Shown: in pieces, positions 49,654-58,832 of the stretch
Layout: the number at the start of each line of letters is the position of its first letter
Position numbering within the stretch: position 1 is the first letter of the stretch
From: ZC4RG17 sp036259475
Lineage (GTDB): Bacteria; Actinomycetota; Acidimicrobiia; Spongiisociales; ZC4RG35
Direction of reading: 5' to 3'
Assembly (NCBI GenBank): GCA_036259475.1
Contig: DATABS010000107.1
Location: 1 to 64,000 of the forward strand
Length of the DNA stretch: 64,000 bases
The notes under the pieces: generated by a model
Told to the model about the DNA's origin: nothing
Seen by the model: the letters and a program-made list of their open reading frames with translations, nothing else
Databases searched by the model: none
Program-made: the position numbers and the translations under genes

Positions 49654-51372
49654 ATGAACGGGACGTTTTTCAGCGAGTCGACACCTGCTCCGAGCCCTGA
49701 ACCGATGGTCGACGACTCCACCCCCAAGTACGTGTTCGTAACCGGCGGCGTGGTGTCCAGTCTCGGCAAGGGCATCACCGCCGCCTCGCTCGGCCGCCTC
49801 CTCAAGTCCCGCGGACTCCGGGTCGTCAACCAGAAGCTCGATCCCTATATCAACGTCGATCCGGGAACGATGAACCCTCTCCAGCACGGAGAGGTCTTCG
49901 TGACCGACGACGGGGGAGAGACCGACCTCGACCTCGGACATTACGAGCGGTTCACCGGCGAGAATCTCCGTCGCCTCTCCAACGTCACGGCAGGTTCGGT
50001 CTACCTGTCGGTCATCCAGAAAGAGCGGCGGGGAGACTATCTCGGCGACACCGTGCAGGTCATCCCGCACATAACCAACGAGATCAAAGCCCGTATCCAG
50101 CGGGTCGGCCACGACAGCGACGTGGATGTCGTCATCACCGAAGTCGGGGGCACCGTCGGCGACATCGAAGGGCTTCCCTTCCTGGAGGCCATCCGCCAGT
50201 TCGGCAACGAGGTGGGACGCGCCAACGTTCTCTTCGCGCACGTGACTCTCGTCCCGTACCTGAGCACGTCGGAAGAATTGAAGACCAAGCCGACGCAGCA
50301 TTCGGTAGCAGAGCTACGCAGCCACGGCATCCATCCGGATGTGATAATCGTCCGCTCCGATCGTGAGATAGACGACTCCGTGCGTCGCAAGATCAGCCTC
50401 TTTTGCGATGTCGAGGAAAGAGCCGTCATCCCCGCCCCGGACGCCTCCGACATCTACGAAGTCCCGCTCATGCTCCACGAAGGCAAGCTCGACGACGTGG
50501 TGTGCGACCGACTCGGGATTGTCACCGGACCGGCGCGTCTGGATGTCTGGTCGAGGATGGTGGACCGTGCCACCTCCGCTACCGAGCCGGTCACCATCGG
50601 AATCGTCGGCAAGTACGTGGCTCTCCCCGACGCTTACCTGTCGGTGCTGGAAGCTCTGCGCCACGGGGCCGCCGCCCACGGCCGCGCCCTCGACGTGCGT
50701 TGGATTCCCTCCGATGAGATCACTGGCCTCCTCGCCGACAGCTATCTCTCCGACCTGGACGGGATCGTCGTGCCCGGGGGATTCGGCTACAGGGGAGTCG
50801 AGGGAAAGATCGAGGCGGTCCGCTACGCCCGCGAGCACGACGTGCCCTTCCTCGGGCTGTGCCTCGGGCTCCAGTCAGCCGTCATCGAGTTCGCCCGTTC
50901 GGTGCTCGGCTACGCCGACGCCAACAGCACCGAGTTCGACGCCTCCACGCCGCATCCGGTGATCGACCTGATGGCCAGCCAACACGAGGTCGAGGACATG
51001 GGCGGGACGATGCGACTCGGTCTCTACGCCGCCAAACTGTCCGAGGGCTCCCGAGCCCGAAAGCTGTACGGCCGAGAGCTCGTCTACGAGCGCCACCGTC
51101 ACCGCTGGGAAGTGAACAACCGCTACCGAAAGGAGCTGGAGGCGGCCGGCATGCGACTGTCGGGCTTGTCTCCCGACGATCATCTCGTCGAGTTCATCGA
51201 GCTGATCGACCATCCCTACTTCCTCGCCACGCAGGCTCATCCCGAGTTCCGGAGCCGCCCCGACGAGCCTCACCCCCTGTTCGCCGGGCTCGTGGGGGCA
51301 GCTGCCCGTCGGCGCGACGACCTCGGTCCGGACGAGCCGGTCCCGACAGCGGAGCAGCTCGGGGCCAAGTGA
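49654..51372 (+). CDS. pyrG: CTP synthase
   Basis: The 572-residue enzyme aminates UTP to CTP with glutamine. Synthetase domain: KYVFVTGGVVSSLGKGI and DPYINVDPGTMNPLQHGEVF; glutaminase domain: GLCLGLQ with the nucleophile Cys, and the His/Glu pair in THPEF form (QAHPEFRSRP). Start is ATG 49654 or ATG 49705; the extra 17 residues of the longer form are not conserved in the family as I know it. TACCGT (49637-49642) lies 11 nt upstream. Confidence 0.96.
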   Translation: MNGTFFSESTPAPSPEPMVDDSTPKYVFVTGGVVSSLGKGITAASLGRLLKSRGLRVVNQKLDPYINVDPGTMNPLQHGEVFVTDDGGETDLDLGHYERFTGENLRRLSNVTAGSVYLSVIQKERRGDYLGDTVQVIPHITNEIKARIQRVGHDSDVDVVITEVGGTVGDIEGLPFLEAIRQFGNEVGRANVLFAHVTLVPYLSTSEELKTKPTQHSVAELRSHGIHPDVIIVRSDREIDDSVRRKISLFCDVEERAVIPAPDASDIYEVPLMLHEGKLDDVVCDRLGIVTGPARLDVWSRMVDRATSATEPVTIGIVGKYVALPDAYLSVLEALRHGAAAHGRALDVRWIPSDEITGLLADSYLSDLDGIVVPGGFGYRGVEGKIEAVRYAREHDVPFLGLCLGLQSAVIEFARSVLGYADANSTEFDASTPHPVIDLMASQHEVEDMGGTMRLGLYAAKLSEGSRARKLYGRELVYERHRHRWEVNNRYRKELEAAGMRLSGLSPDDHLVEFIELIDHPYFLATQAHPEFRSRPDEPHPLFAGLVGAAARRRDDLGPDEPVPTAEQLGAK

Positions 51373-51911
51373 CCGAACCGGTATTCGAGGTCGCCTCGAC
51401 CCGCTCGCTCGGAGAGGGGGTTTTCATCCGCTTGGAAGAAATTCGCCTGCGCTCCAGCTCCGGCGAGGAAGTGGTTCGCGACGTCGTCCGCCATCCGGGC
51501 GGGGTGGCCGTGCTGCCCGTCGACGGCGACCACGTCTGGCTCATCCGCCAGCACCGGGTTGCCCTCGGCCGGTACATCGACGAGATCCCTGCGGGGAAAC
51601 TCGATGTGGACGGAGAAGCGACGGCCGATGCGGCCCGGCGCGAGCTCATCGAGGAGTTGGGCGCCACCCCCCGACGCCTTTCGCACCTCGCCACCATGGC
51701 CCCGTCACCCGGATACACCGACGAGGTCATCGAGATCTACGTCGCCGAAGGACTCGACTTTGGTGACCGGTCGCCGCAGGGAGCGGAGGAAGCCGACTCG
51801 AGCATCCACTCCCTTCCGATCGCCGACGCACTGGATAGCATCAGTAACGGCGGCCTCACCGACGCCAAGACGCTGGTCGCGCTGCTCGAGTGGAACAGGA
51901 GAACCCGGTGA
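51369..51911 (+). CDS. NUDIX hydrolase, ADP-ribose pyrophosphatase-like
   Basis: The 180-residue protein has a NUDIX box with one extra residue in the loop (GKLDVDGEATADAARRELIEE), the form seen in actinobacterial ADP-ribose pyrophosphatases next to pyrG (Rv1700 in mycobacteria). GTG 51369 overlaps the pyrG stop by 4 nt, and its end overlaps ald. It probably removes ADP-ribose. Confidence 0.9.
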   Translation: MTEPVFEVASTRSLGEGVFIRLEEIRLRSSSGEEVVRDVVRHPGGVAVLPVDGDHVWLIRQHRVALGRYIDEIPAGKLDVDGEATADAARRELIEELGATPRRLSHLATMAPSPGYTDEVIEIYVAEGLDFGDRSPQGAEEADSSIHSLPIADALDSISNGGLTDAKTLVALLEWNRRTR

Positions 51912-53029
51912 TCGTCGGCGTACCCAAAGAGATCAAGACGGCAGAGCACCGGGTGGCGATCACGCCGGTTGGAGTGAGGGAGCTGGTCGATCGGGGTCAT
52001 ACCGTCGTGATCGAGAAGACGGCCGGCGAGGGATCGAGCATCCACGACGCCGAATTCGAGACCCAGGGAGCCACGATCCTGCCCACGGCCGAGGAGGTGT
52101 TCGGCCAGGCAGACATGATCCTCAAGGTCAAGGAGCCGCAGCCGTGGGAAGTGGGCCTGTTCCGTCCCGGCCAGGTGCTGTTCACCTATCTGCACCTCGC
52201 CGCCTATCCCGACCTGGCGGAGAAGCTGCGAGCGGCGGGCATCGTGGCCATCGCCTATGAGACCGTGCAGCTTGCCGACCGCAGCCTGCCTCTGCTTGCG
52301 CCGATGTCCGAGATCGCTGGGCGGATGGCCACTCAGGTCGGCGCCTACTTCCTCGAGGCGACCCAGGGCGGACGCGGGATCCTCCTCGGAGGAGTGGCGG
52401 GCGTGCGGCCGGCCAAGGTGATGGTGCTGGGAGCGGGGATGGCAGGGTCGAATGCCACCGTCATCGCCGCCGGGATGCAGGCCGAGGTCGTGGTGCTCGA
52501 CGTCGACATCAACAAGCTACGTCGGATCGACTCCGGCAACGGCGGCCGAATCGTCACATTGTCCTCCAACAAGCTGCACGTGGAGAACGAGGTGATGAGC
52601 GCCGACCTCGTCATCGGGACGGTGCTCGTTCCCGGGGCTTCAGCGCCCAAGCTCGTCACCGAGGACATGGTGCGGGCGATGAAAAAGGGCGCCGTCATGG
52701 TCGACGTCGCCATCGATCAGGGAGGCTGCTTCGAGACCAGCCACGAGACCACCCACGAGAACCCGGTCTACGAAGTGCATGACGTGGTCCACTATGCGGT
52801 GGGCAACATTCCCGGGGCGGTGCCGCATACGTCCACCTACGCCCTCACCAACGCCACCCTGCGTTACGTCACCACTCTGGCCGACGAAGGCCCCCGCCAC
52901 GCCGTTTCCGCCCATCCCGAGTTGGCGCTGGGGGTGAATGTCGTAGGCGACTCGGTGTGCCATCCGGCCGTTGCCGAGAGTCTGGGCGCCGAATACTCCG
53001 CGCCTGTCGAAGCCCTGGCCGCGATGTGA
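51908..53029 (+). CDS. ald: Alanine dehydrogenase
   Basis: The 373-residue enzyme oxidises L-alanine to pyruvate with NAD. It begins IVGVPKEIKTAEHRVAITP, with the catalytic-site LKVKEPQPWE, the His of FTYLHLA, and the Rossmann motif VLGAGMAGSNAT. AGGAG six nt before GTG 51908 supports that start over GTG 51890. Confidence 0.95.
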   Translation: MIVGVPKEIKTAEHRVAITPVGVRELVDRGHTVVIEKTAGEGSSIHDAEFETQGATILPTAEEVFGQADMILKVKEPQPWEVGLFRPGQVLFTYLHLAAYPDLAEKLRAAGIVAIAYETVQLADRSLPLLAPMSEIAGRMATQVGAYFLEATQGGRGILLGGVAGVRPAKVMVLGAGMAGSNATVIAAGMQAEVVVLDVDINKLRRIDSGNGGRIVTLSSNKLHVENEVMSADLVIGTVLVPGASAPKLVTEDMVRAMKKGAVMVDVAIDQGGCFETSHETTHENPVYEVHDVVHYAVGNIPGAVPHTSTYALTNATLRYVTTLADEGPRHAVSAHPELALGVNVVGDSVCHPAVAESLGAEYSAPVEALAAM

Positions 53030-53523
53030 CTCGGGACAAGCTCCTCGCCGGCGAGATCACTCTACGGCCGTGGCGCTTGGAGGAGGGACACGTCTACGCC
53101 GGCCTACGAGACGAACTCGTCTACCGCTTCACAACCGAAGATCCGTCGGTCGACGGCGAATCCTGCGCCTCGGAAATACTCGCCGCCCGCCACGGACCTG
53201 GTCAGCTCGCATTCGCCATCTGTGACTCCCGAGGGGACCCGGTCGGAAACGTCGCCGTGGTCCGTCGCGGCGCCACGGCGGAGATCTCCTACTGGCTCTC
53301 CGCGCCGGCCCGGGGAAGGGGATGGGCCTCCACCGCCTTGCGGGCGGCCACGGCCTGGGCCTTCGAGGAATGGGACGTCGACAATGCGGAATTGGAGATC
53401 GACCCGGCCAACGAGGCATCCGTCAGAGTGGCAGAGGCCGCCGGCTACCTTCGTCACGGCACCCGCCTTGAATCCGCCTGCGGGGGTCCCGCACTGCTCT
53501 ACCGCCTGTCGGCCGAGACCTGA
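53026..53523 (+). CDS. GNAT acetyltransferase
   Basis: The 165-residue protein has the RimJ/RimL-like layout ITLRPWRLEEGHVYAGLRD, ISYWLSAPARGRGWASTALRA and ANEASVRVAEAAGYLRHGT. The acetyl-CoA loop (ARGRGWA) is present. GTG start overlaps the ald stop. Substrate unknown. Confidence 0.83.
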   Translation: MTRDKLLAGEITLRPWRLEEGHVYAGLRDELVYRFTTEDPSVDGESCASEILAARHGPGQLAFAICDSRGDPVGNVAVVRRGATAEISYWLSAPARGRGWASTALRAATAWAFEEWDVDNAELEIDPANEASVRVAEAAGYLRHGTRLESACGGPALLYRLSAET

Positions 53524-53605
53524 CCGTTGGGCGTGATCGTCCGGACGGGGCCCGACGATCGAGCACAGGGACCGATAACCCACCCGGATAAGCCGGATCG
53601 GCGGC

Positions 53606-53611
53606 TATGAT
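53606..53611 (+). promoter_or_regulatory. Probable -10 box of the DksA-like gene
   Basis: TATGAT gives a leader of about 65 nt before ATG 53683. Confidence 0.4.
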
Positions 53612-53682
53612 GAGAAGCGATCCCGGGCAGAGGCCTGCGTCGCCGTACCCGGATTTCGCCAGATCCCTCAGGACCCCTTCCC

Positions 53683-54033
53683 ATGAACACCTTGGACATC
53701 GACGCCATCCGAAAGCACCTCGAAGAGCAGCGTGACCGCCTCGTCGATCAACTCGACGAGTTGGGCGCGACACGCTCGGGCGATCTTCGCTCCGATCTGG
53801 ATTACGGGGAGAGCTTCGCCGACGCCGGGGCTGCCACAGCCGAGCGCACCGAGCGGCTCGGATTGGTCGACACCCTCAAGGGTCAGCTAGACGAGGTGGA
53901 GAAGGCGCTGGACAAGATCGAGGACGGAACCTACGGAATATGTTCTCGGTGCGGAGAGCCGATACCGGCTGCCCGCCTCGAGGCACGTCCCGAGTCGACG
54001 CTGTGCGTCGCATGCAAGTCGCAGACACGCTGA
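53683..54033 (+). CDS. DksA/TraR-type C4 zinc-finger protein
   Basis: The 116-residue protein has a long helical first part (IRKHLEEQRDRLVDQLDELG) and the C4 finger CSRCGEPIPAARLEARPES with CVAC at the end. The family binds the RNA polymerase secondary channel; actinobacterial members often lack the acidic tip. Here DLDYGESFADAG precedes the second helix. It is probably a transcription regulator. Confidence 0.85.
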   Translation: MNTLDIDAIRKHLEEQRDRLVDQLDELGATRSGDLRSDLDYGESFADAGAATAERTERLGLVDTLKGQLDEVEKALDKIEDGTYGICSRCGEPIPAARLEARPESTLCVACKSQTR

Positions 54034-54040
54034 GCGATTG

Positions 54041-54556
54041 ATGCCCGGCTCCTGGGGTCACCTGGCCGCCCGGTTCGTCGACGCCGTCACCGCCAGAGGC
54101 CTCACACCAGCAGAGGTGCGGATCGTGCAGAAGTGGTCGGGCGAAGGTCCGATGCTCTCCGCGTTCCTCGCCCAACCGCCGCTCGATCAGCGCCACGGGT
54201 TCGACTCGGCATCGTATGTCGCCGCCAGGGCGCCGGACAGGAGGGACCTGATCCGCGCCGCCCTGCTCCATGACGTAGGAAAGCGTCACGCCGGACTCGG
54301 CCCCCTCGGGCGGGTCATCGCGTCCATCCTCATCCGGCTGCACTTCCCACTCGGCCCGCGCTTCGCTCTCTATCGGGATCATGGCCGCTTGGCCGCGGCT
54401 GAGCTCGCCGGGGATGACAAGGTCGTCGTCGAGTTCGCCCGACATCATCATGGCTCCCGACCGCCCGACGTCGACCCCGGAGAATGGGATCTGCTGCTCG
54501 CCTCCGATCGGGCCCGCTCACCCTTCGGCGCCGACCGCGGCGGCCAGGGTCGTTGA
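54041..54556 (+). CDS. HD-domain protein
   Basis: The 171-residue protein has the HD phosphohydrolase core with LLHDVGKRH (metal-binding His-Asp) and a later FARHHHGSRP. Substrate unknown; the fold often cleaves nucleotides. It has no clear ribosome binding site and follows the DksA-like gene by 7 nt. Confidence 0.8.
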   Translation: MPGSWGHLAARFVDAVTARGLTPAEVRIVQKWSGEGPMLSAFLAQPPLDQRHGFDSASYVAARAPDRRDLIRAALLHDVGKRHAGLGPLGRVIASILIRLHFPLGPRFALYRDHGRLAAAELAGDDKVVVEFARHHHGSRPPDVDPGEWDLLLASDRARSPFGADRGGQGR

Positions 54557-54613
54557 ATGGGGAGCGGCGTTCGACCAGCATTGCCTGCAATGTTCACGGA
54601 TGACCTCTAGCGA

Positions 54614-55375
54614 ATGACCTATCACGTCTCTACCGCCGTCTTCGAGGGACCCCTCGACCTGCTGCTCCAGCTCATCACCCGTCACCAGGTCGACGTGACG
54701 GCAGTCCGGTTGACGGATCTCGTCGGCGAGTATCTGGCGCACCTCGAGGAGATGCGCCTTCTCGACCTCGACGTCACGTCGGAGTTCTTGCTGATCGCCG
54801 CCACCCTCATCCAGCTGAAGGCTCACGCCCTCCTCCCGGCCGATCACGAGTTGGATCTCGATGAGGAGCTCGTCCTGATGGAGGAGCGCGACCGTCTTCT
54901 CGCCCGGCTCCTGGCGTGCGTGACCTTCAAAGATGTGGCCGTGGTCATCCGCCACCGTCTCCAGGAGGCGAACCGGTTCGTTCCTCGTGTCTCGGGCATC
55001 GATCAGGAGATATCGGCGACTCCGCCCGAAGTCCTGGTCCCGACCGATCCCCTGGGACTGGCCCGGATCGCCGCTTCGGCGCTTTACGGCGCAAGCTCCG
55101 AGCCTGACCTCGACCACCTGGATCTCGACCTGCCTTCCGTCCAGGCGGCCGTCGAGGAGCTCCGGGTTCGCATCGCCAGCGAGGTCACGACCGGATTCGA
55201 TTCACTGGTGGCCCACTGCCGCCGTCCCGTCGAGATCGCCGCCTACTTCCTGGCGCTGCTCGAGCTCGCCCGTTGGGGCATGGTGCAGGTGAGCCAGGAG
55301 GACTGGCTCGGTGAGATCCGGGTCCGCCACATGGGTGACGGCGGTCCGGAGCTCGTATCCGAGTGGGCCGGTTGA
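54614..55375 (+). CDS. scpA: Segregation and condensation protein A
   Basis: ScpA is the kleisin of the SMC complex. The 253-residue protein starts FEGPLDLLLQLI, the family hallmark, and ends in a winged helix (PVEIAAYFLALLELARWGMVQVSQ). The stop overlaps the ATG of scpB by one base. Confidence 0.95.
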   Translation: MTYHVSTAVFEGPLDLLLQLITRHQVDVTAVRLTDLVGEYLAHLEEMRLLDLDVTSEFLLIAATLIQLKAHALLPADHELDLDEELVLMEERDRLLARLLACVTFKDVAVVIRHRLQEANRFVPRVSGIDQEISATPPEVLVPTDPLGLARIAASALYGASSEPDLDHLDLDLPSVQAAVEELRVRIASEVTTGFDSLVAHCRRPVEIAAYFLALLELARWGMVQVSQEDWLGEIRVRHMGDGGPELVSEWAG

Positions 55376-55944
55376 TGGAGCCACGCGCCGCCCTGGAGGC
55401 GATACTGTTCGTGACGGAGGCGCCCGTGCCGGCCCACGAGTTGGCCGAGGTCCTCGAAGTCACACCGCAACAGGTCGAGGCGTTGCTCGAAGAGCTGAGC
55501 CAAACGTTGGAGGAGCGGGACTCCGGACTCACCGTCCGGGCGGTGTCCGCCGGATGGCGCCTCTACTCCCGGCCCGAGGCATACCCGTATCTGGAACGGT
55601 TCTCGGCTTCGGCCACTGCTCGCAAGCTGTCCTCCGCCGCCCTGGAGGTTCTGGCAGTCGTCGCCTACCGCCAACCGGTGTCGCGGGGCCAACTGACCGA
55701 GATCAGGGGCGTCGACTCGGATTCCTCGCTCCGGACGCTGGTCCGTCTGGGTTTGATCGAGGAAGCCGGCCGGCTCTCCTTGCCGGGGAATCCGGCCGTC
55801 TATCGGACCACTTCGCTCTTCCTCGAGAAGCTGGGCGTCAACTCACTCGATGAGCTGCCCCCGCTGGCCGATCACGTGCCGCCGGCCGAGGTAGTGGGTG
55901 CTCTGGAGGAGACGTTCCGCCCCGCCCTCGAGGAAGAGATCTGA
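55375..55944 (+). CDS. scpB: Segregation and condensation protein B
   Basis: The 189-residue partner of ScpA has two winged helices: LEAILFVTEAPVPAHELAEVL at the start and LEVLAVVAYRQPVSRGQLTEIRG in the middle. ATG 55375 is chosen over upstream TTG 55372. Confidence 0.95.
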   Translation: MEPRAALEAILFVTEAPVPAHELAEVLEVTPQQVEALLEELSQTLEERDSGLTVRAVSAGWRLYSRPEAYPYLERFSASATARKLSSAALEVLAVVAYRQPVSRGQLTEIRGVDSDSSLRTLVRLGLIEEAGRLSLPGNPAVYRTTSLFLEKLGVNSLDELPPLADHVPPAEVVGALEETFRPALEEEI

Positions 55945-56699
55945 ACTCTCAGTCGTCGGACCGACCCAAGCTGCAGAAGGCGATCGCCCACAGCGGCCTG
56001 ATGTCACGCCGTGCGGCCGAGGATCTCATCGCCCGCGGTCGAGTGACGATCGACGGCCGCCCCGCCCGGATAGGTGATCGGGTCGACCCTGACCGCCAGC
56101 GAGTCGAGATCGACGGGCATGCGATCCCCATCCGACCCGGCCTCGTGGCCTACCTCCTCAACAAGCCCCCCGGCGTCATTTCCACCGCCAACGATCCTCA
56201 CGGGCGCCCGACCGTCGTCGGGATGGTTCCCCAAGATCCCCGGGTGTATCCGGTCGGCCGCCTTGACGCCGACTCGGAGGGCTTGATGCTCCTGACGAAC
56301 GACGGGACGCTTGCCGATCTGGTCATGCATCCCCGCTACGGCATCGACAAGACCTACTTGGTGATGGTCGAGGGCGACCCCGGGCCCTGGGTCCAGCAGT
56401 TGGTGAAGGGCGTCGACCTCGACGATGGGCAGGCCGCCGCCCGCTCGGCCCGGGTGGTGGACAGGGCGGGCGGTCGGACGATGGTGGAGTTGGTGATGGG
56501 TGAGGGACGCAATCGGGAGGTCCGCCGCATGTGCGCGGCCTTGGACCGACGGGTCCTGCGCCTGGTTCGGACGGCGATCGGACCGATCGTGGACTCGGCG
56601 CTCACCCCGGGCGCATGGCGACAGCTGAGACCGGAGGAGCTCGCCCGGCTCTACGCCGCCGCTGGGCCGGGTTTGAGCGGCCCGCCCTCCAGCGGGTAG
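55941..56699 (+). CDS. rluB: RsuA/RluB-family pseudouridine synthase
   Basis: The enzyme isomerises a uridine in rRNA. The protein has an S4 domain (KLQKAIAHSGL-MSRRAAEDLIARGRV), the catalytic motif GRLDADSEGLMLLTNDG and KTYLVMVEG. The first ATG (56001) would remove half of the S4 helix pair; the only start that keeps it is CTG 55941, overlapping the scpB stop in CTGA. With that start it has 252 residues. Confidence 0.9.
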   Translation: MNSQSSDRPKLQKAIAHSGLMSRRAAEDLIARGRVTIDGRPARIGDRVDPDRQRVEIDGHAIPIRPGLVAYLLNKPPGVISTANDPHGRPTVVGMVPQDPRVYPVGRLDADSEGLMLLTNDGTLADLVMHPRYGIDKTYLVMVEGDPGPWVQQLVKGVDLDDGQAAARSARVVDRAGGRTMVELVMGEGRNREVRRMCAALDRRVLRLVRTAIGPIVDSALTPGAWRQLRPEELARLYAAAGPGLSGPPSSG

Positions 56700-56702
56700 C
56701 TT
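56697..56702 (+). promoter_or_regulatory. -10 box of aroA, leaderless arrangement
   Basis: TAGCTT is followed by 6 nt and GTG 56709. It begins in the stop codon of rluB. Confidence 0.55.
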
Positions 56703-56708
56703 GCAGCC

Positions 56709-57965
56709 GTGTTCACCGTCCACCCCTTGGGGCGGCCCGTTGCCTCAGTCGTGCAAGTCCCCGGCTCGAAGTCCATGACCAATCGAGCGTTGGTGGCAGC
56801 CTCGCTCGCTCGGGAGGGCGTCAGCAGGCTGCACCGCCCTCTGGAGGCGGATGACACGGCTGCCATGAGGGCCTCGCTACGGCGCCTGGGTGTGCTCATT
56901 GACGACAATGACGACCCATGGCTCGTGTTGGGCACGGGAGGTGAGTTGGCGACGTCCGCTGCCGTGGTCGATGTGGGAGCGTCGGGTACCACGGCCCGGT
57001 TCATAACGGCCGTGGCCGCGCTCGCCCCCGGTCGCAACGTCGTGGATGGGACGGCCCGGATGCGGCAGCGCCCCATAGGGCCCCTCGTCGAAGCGTTGGT
57101 GGAGTTGGGGGTTGCGGCGGTCGACGACAACGGATATCCACCGGTAGAGATCCGCGGCCAGGGACGGATTGCCGGCGGCCGGATCAGGGTCGACTCCACC
57201 ATGTCTTCCCAGTTCGCCTCCGCCCTGTTGCTCATCGCCCCGATGGCGGACGGGACCGTCGAGATCGAACTGGGCGGACCGGTGGTCTCCCGTCCTTACC
57301 TGGACGGCACCGTGGAGTTGATGCGAGCGTTCGGGGCGGAGATAACCGTGGACGGAGACCGGTTCACCGTCGCCCCGACCGGCTATCGCAAGGCCCACGT
57401 TGACGTCGAACCCGACGCCTCGGCCGCGGTCTATCCGGCGGTGGCCGCCGCGATCACCGGAGGAGCGGTCGAGATACCCGGCCTCCCGGTCGACTCTTCG
57501 CAACCGGATACGGCAATCTTCCACGTCCTGACCGAGATGGGGTGTTCGGTGAGCTGGGACGATGTCCGGCTTCGGGTGGAGGGCCCCTCCGGAGACCTTC
57601 AGCCGGTCGATGTGGATCTGACGCGGGCGCCGGATGGGGCGATGGCGGTGGCGGTGGCCGCGCTGTTCGCCGACGGGCCGTCGGTGATCCACGGACTGTC
57701 GACGCTGCGACTCAAGGAGACGGACCGGCTTGCCGCCCTGGAGACCGAGTTGCGGCGGGTCGGTGCCGGGACCGCGGTGACCGGGAACTCGCTGCACATC
57801 CGCCCGGGACGCCTGCACGGGGCGGAGATTCAGAGCTACGGCGACCACCGCATGGCCATGGCCCTGTCCCTCGTGGGCCTGGTCGTCGATGGGGTGACTA
57901 TCGCCGATCCGGGAGTCGTGACGAAGACCTGGCCCGGCTTCTTCGACATGCTCGGCGGGCTATGA
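56709..57965 (+). CDS. aroA: 3-phosphoshikimate 1-carboxyvinyltransferase (EPSP synthase)
   Basis: AroA joins PEP and shikimate 3-phosphate in aromatic amino acid synthesis. The 418-residue enzyme has VPGSKSMTNRALV, GASGTTARF, and SYGDHRMAMALSL. In place of the plant-type loop it has the PGRNVVDGTARMRQRPIGPL stretch. It shares a 4-nt overlap with cmk. Confidence 0.95.
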   Translation: MFTVHPLGRPVASVVQVPGSKSMTNRALVAASLAREGVSRLHRPLEADDTAAMRASLRRLGVLIDDNDDPWLVLGTGGELATSAAVVDVGASGTTARFITAVAALAPGRNVVDGTARMRQRPIGPLVEALVELGVAAVDDNGYPPVEIRGQGRIAGGRIRVDSTMSSQFASALLLIAPMADGTVEIELGGPVVSRPYLDGTVELMRAFGAEITVDGDRFTVAPTGYRKAHVDVEPDASAAVYPAVAAAITGGAVEIPGLPVDSSQPDTAIFHVLTEMGCSVSWDDVRLRVEGPSGDLQPVDVDLTRAPDGAMAVAVAALFADGPSVIHGLSTLRLKETDRLAALETELRRVGAGTAVTGNSLHIRPGRLHGAEIQSYGDHRMAMALSLVGLVVDGVTIADPGVVTKTWPGFFDMLGGL

Positions 57966-58597
57966 CGCTTCTCGTGGCAATCGATGGCCCCGGGGGAGCG
58001 GGCAAGTCGACAGTGAGCAGAAAGGTGGCGGAGCGATTGCAGGCCCGTCATCTCGATACCGGCGCCTTCTACCGGGCGGCCACGCTGGTGGTTCTGGATG
58101 TCGGAGCCGACCCGTTCGACTCCGACGCGGTGATGGCGGCGATCGAAGGCCGCGAGGTAGACCAGGTCGGCGGCCGCACCTACCTCGACGGCCGCGACGT
58201 ATCCGCGGAGATAAGGAGCGACGCCGTCACCGCCGTCGTGTCGGCGGTCGCCGCCCATCCCCCGTTGCGCCGGCAGATGGTCGCGGCGCAACAGCGCTGG
58301 GTAGAACGGGAGGGAGGTCGGGCCGTCGTCGAAGGCCGGGACATCGGCACGGTGGTCTTCCCCGACGCTCACCTCAAAGTGTTCCTGGACGCCGATCCGG
58401 CGGTGCGGGCGGCCCGGCGGTCCGGCGAAAGCGGGGGAGTGGTGGACCGGGTGGCTGAGGCTCTACGCCGGCGCGACGACTTCGACTCTCGCCGCACGGT
58501 ATCGCCCCTCCGGCCCGCCGACGACGCGGTCGTGATCGACACGTCCGATCTGACGATCGATCAAGTGGTGGACCGCATCATCGGCCTCCTCCCCTGA
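57962..58597 (+). CDS. cmk: Cytidylate kinase
   Basis: The 211-residue kinase phosphorylates CMP and dCMP. It has Walker A DGPGGAGKST, TGAFYRAATL, and VEGRDIGTVVFPDA near residue 120. ATG 57962 overlaps the aroA stop. Confidence 0.95.
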   Translation: MTLLVAIDGPGGAGKSTVSRKVAERLQARHLDTGAFYRAATLVVLDVGADPFDSDAVMAAIEGREVDQVGGRTYLDGRDVSAEIRSDAVTAVVSAVAAHPPLRRQMVAAQQRWVEREGGRAVVEGRDIGTVVFPDAHLKVFLDADPAVRAARRSGESGGVVDRVAEALRRRDDFDSRRTVSPLRPADDAVVIDTSDLTIDQVVDRIIGLLP

Positions 58598-58615
58598 GCC
58601 CTCCAGTCCGAGTGC

Positions 58616-58681
58616 AGCGAGGACAGGAACCTTTGTCCCTGGAGCGGAGCGAGGGGGGAAGGGGTCCCCGCGAAGCGGGGT
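58616..58681. other. Cluster of short hairpins between cmk and ispH
   Basis: The 235-nt gap contains GGACA/TGTCC (58621-58625, 58634-58638) and CCCCGC-GAA-GCGGGG (58666-58680), in a purine-rich context. No T-run follows. It may be a repeat family or a rho-type release region. Confidence 0.4.
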
Positions 58682-58818
58682 AGGGAGCAGGCCCCGAAGG
58701 GTGCCGGGCGAACCCGTATGACGCTCATCCAGGGTTTGCCGCTGCCCCGTACCTCCGAGTCGCCTTGCCGGGCGCCTCGCCACCAGATTGTGACATTCTC
58801 ATTCCAGGGGACCGTCCC

Positions 58819-58824
58819 TACCAT
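58819..58824 (+). promoter_or_regulatory. -10 box of ispH
   Basis: TACCAT lies 8 nt before ATG 58833 and overlaps the alternative TTG start at 58824. Confidence 0.45.
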
Positions 58825-58832
58825 TGAGCTCA

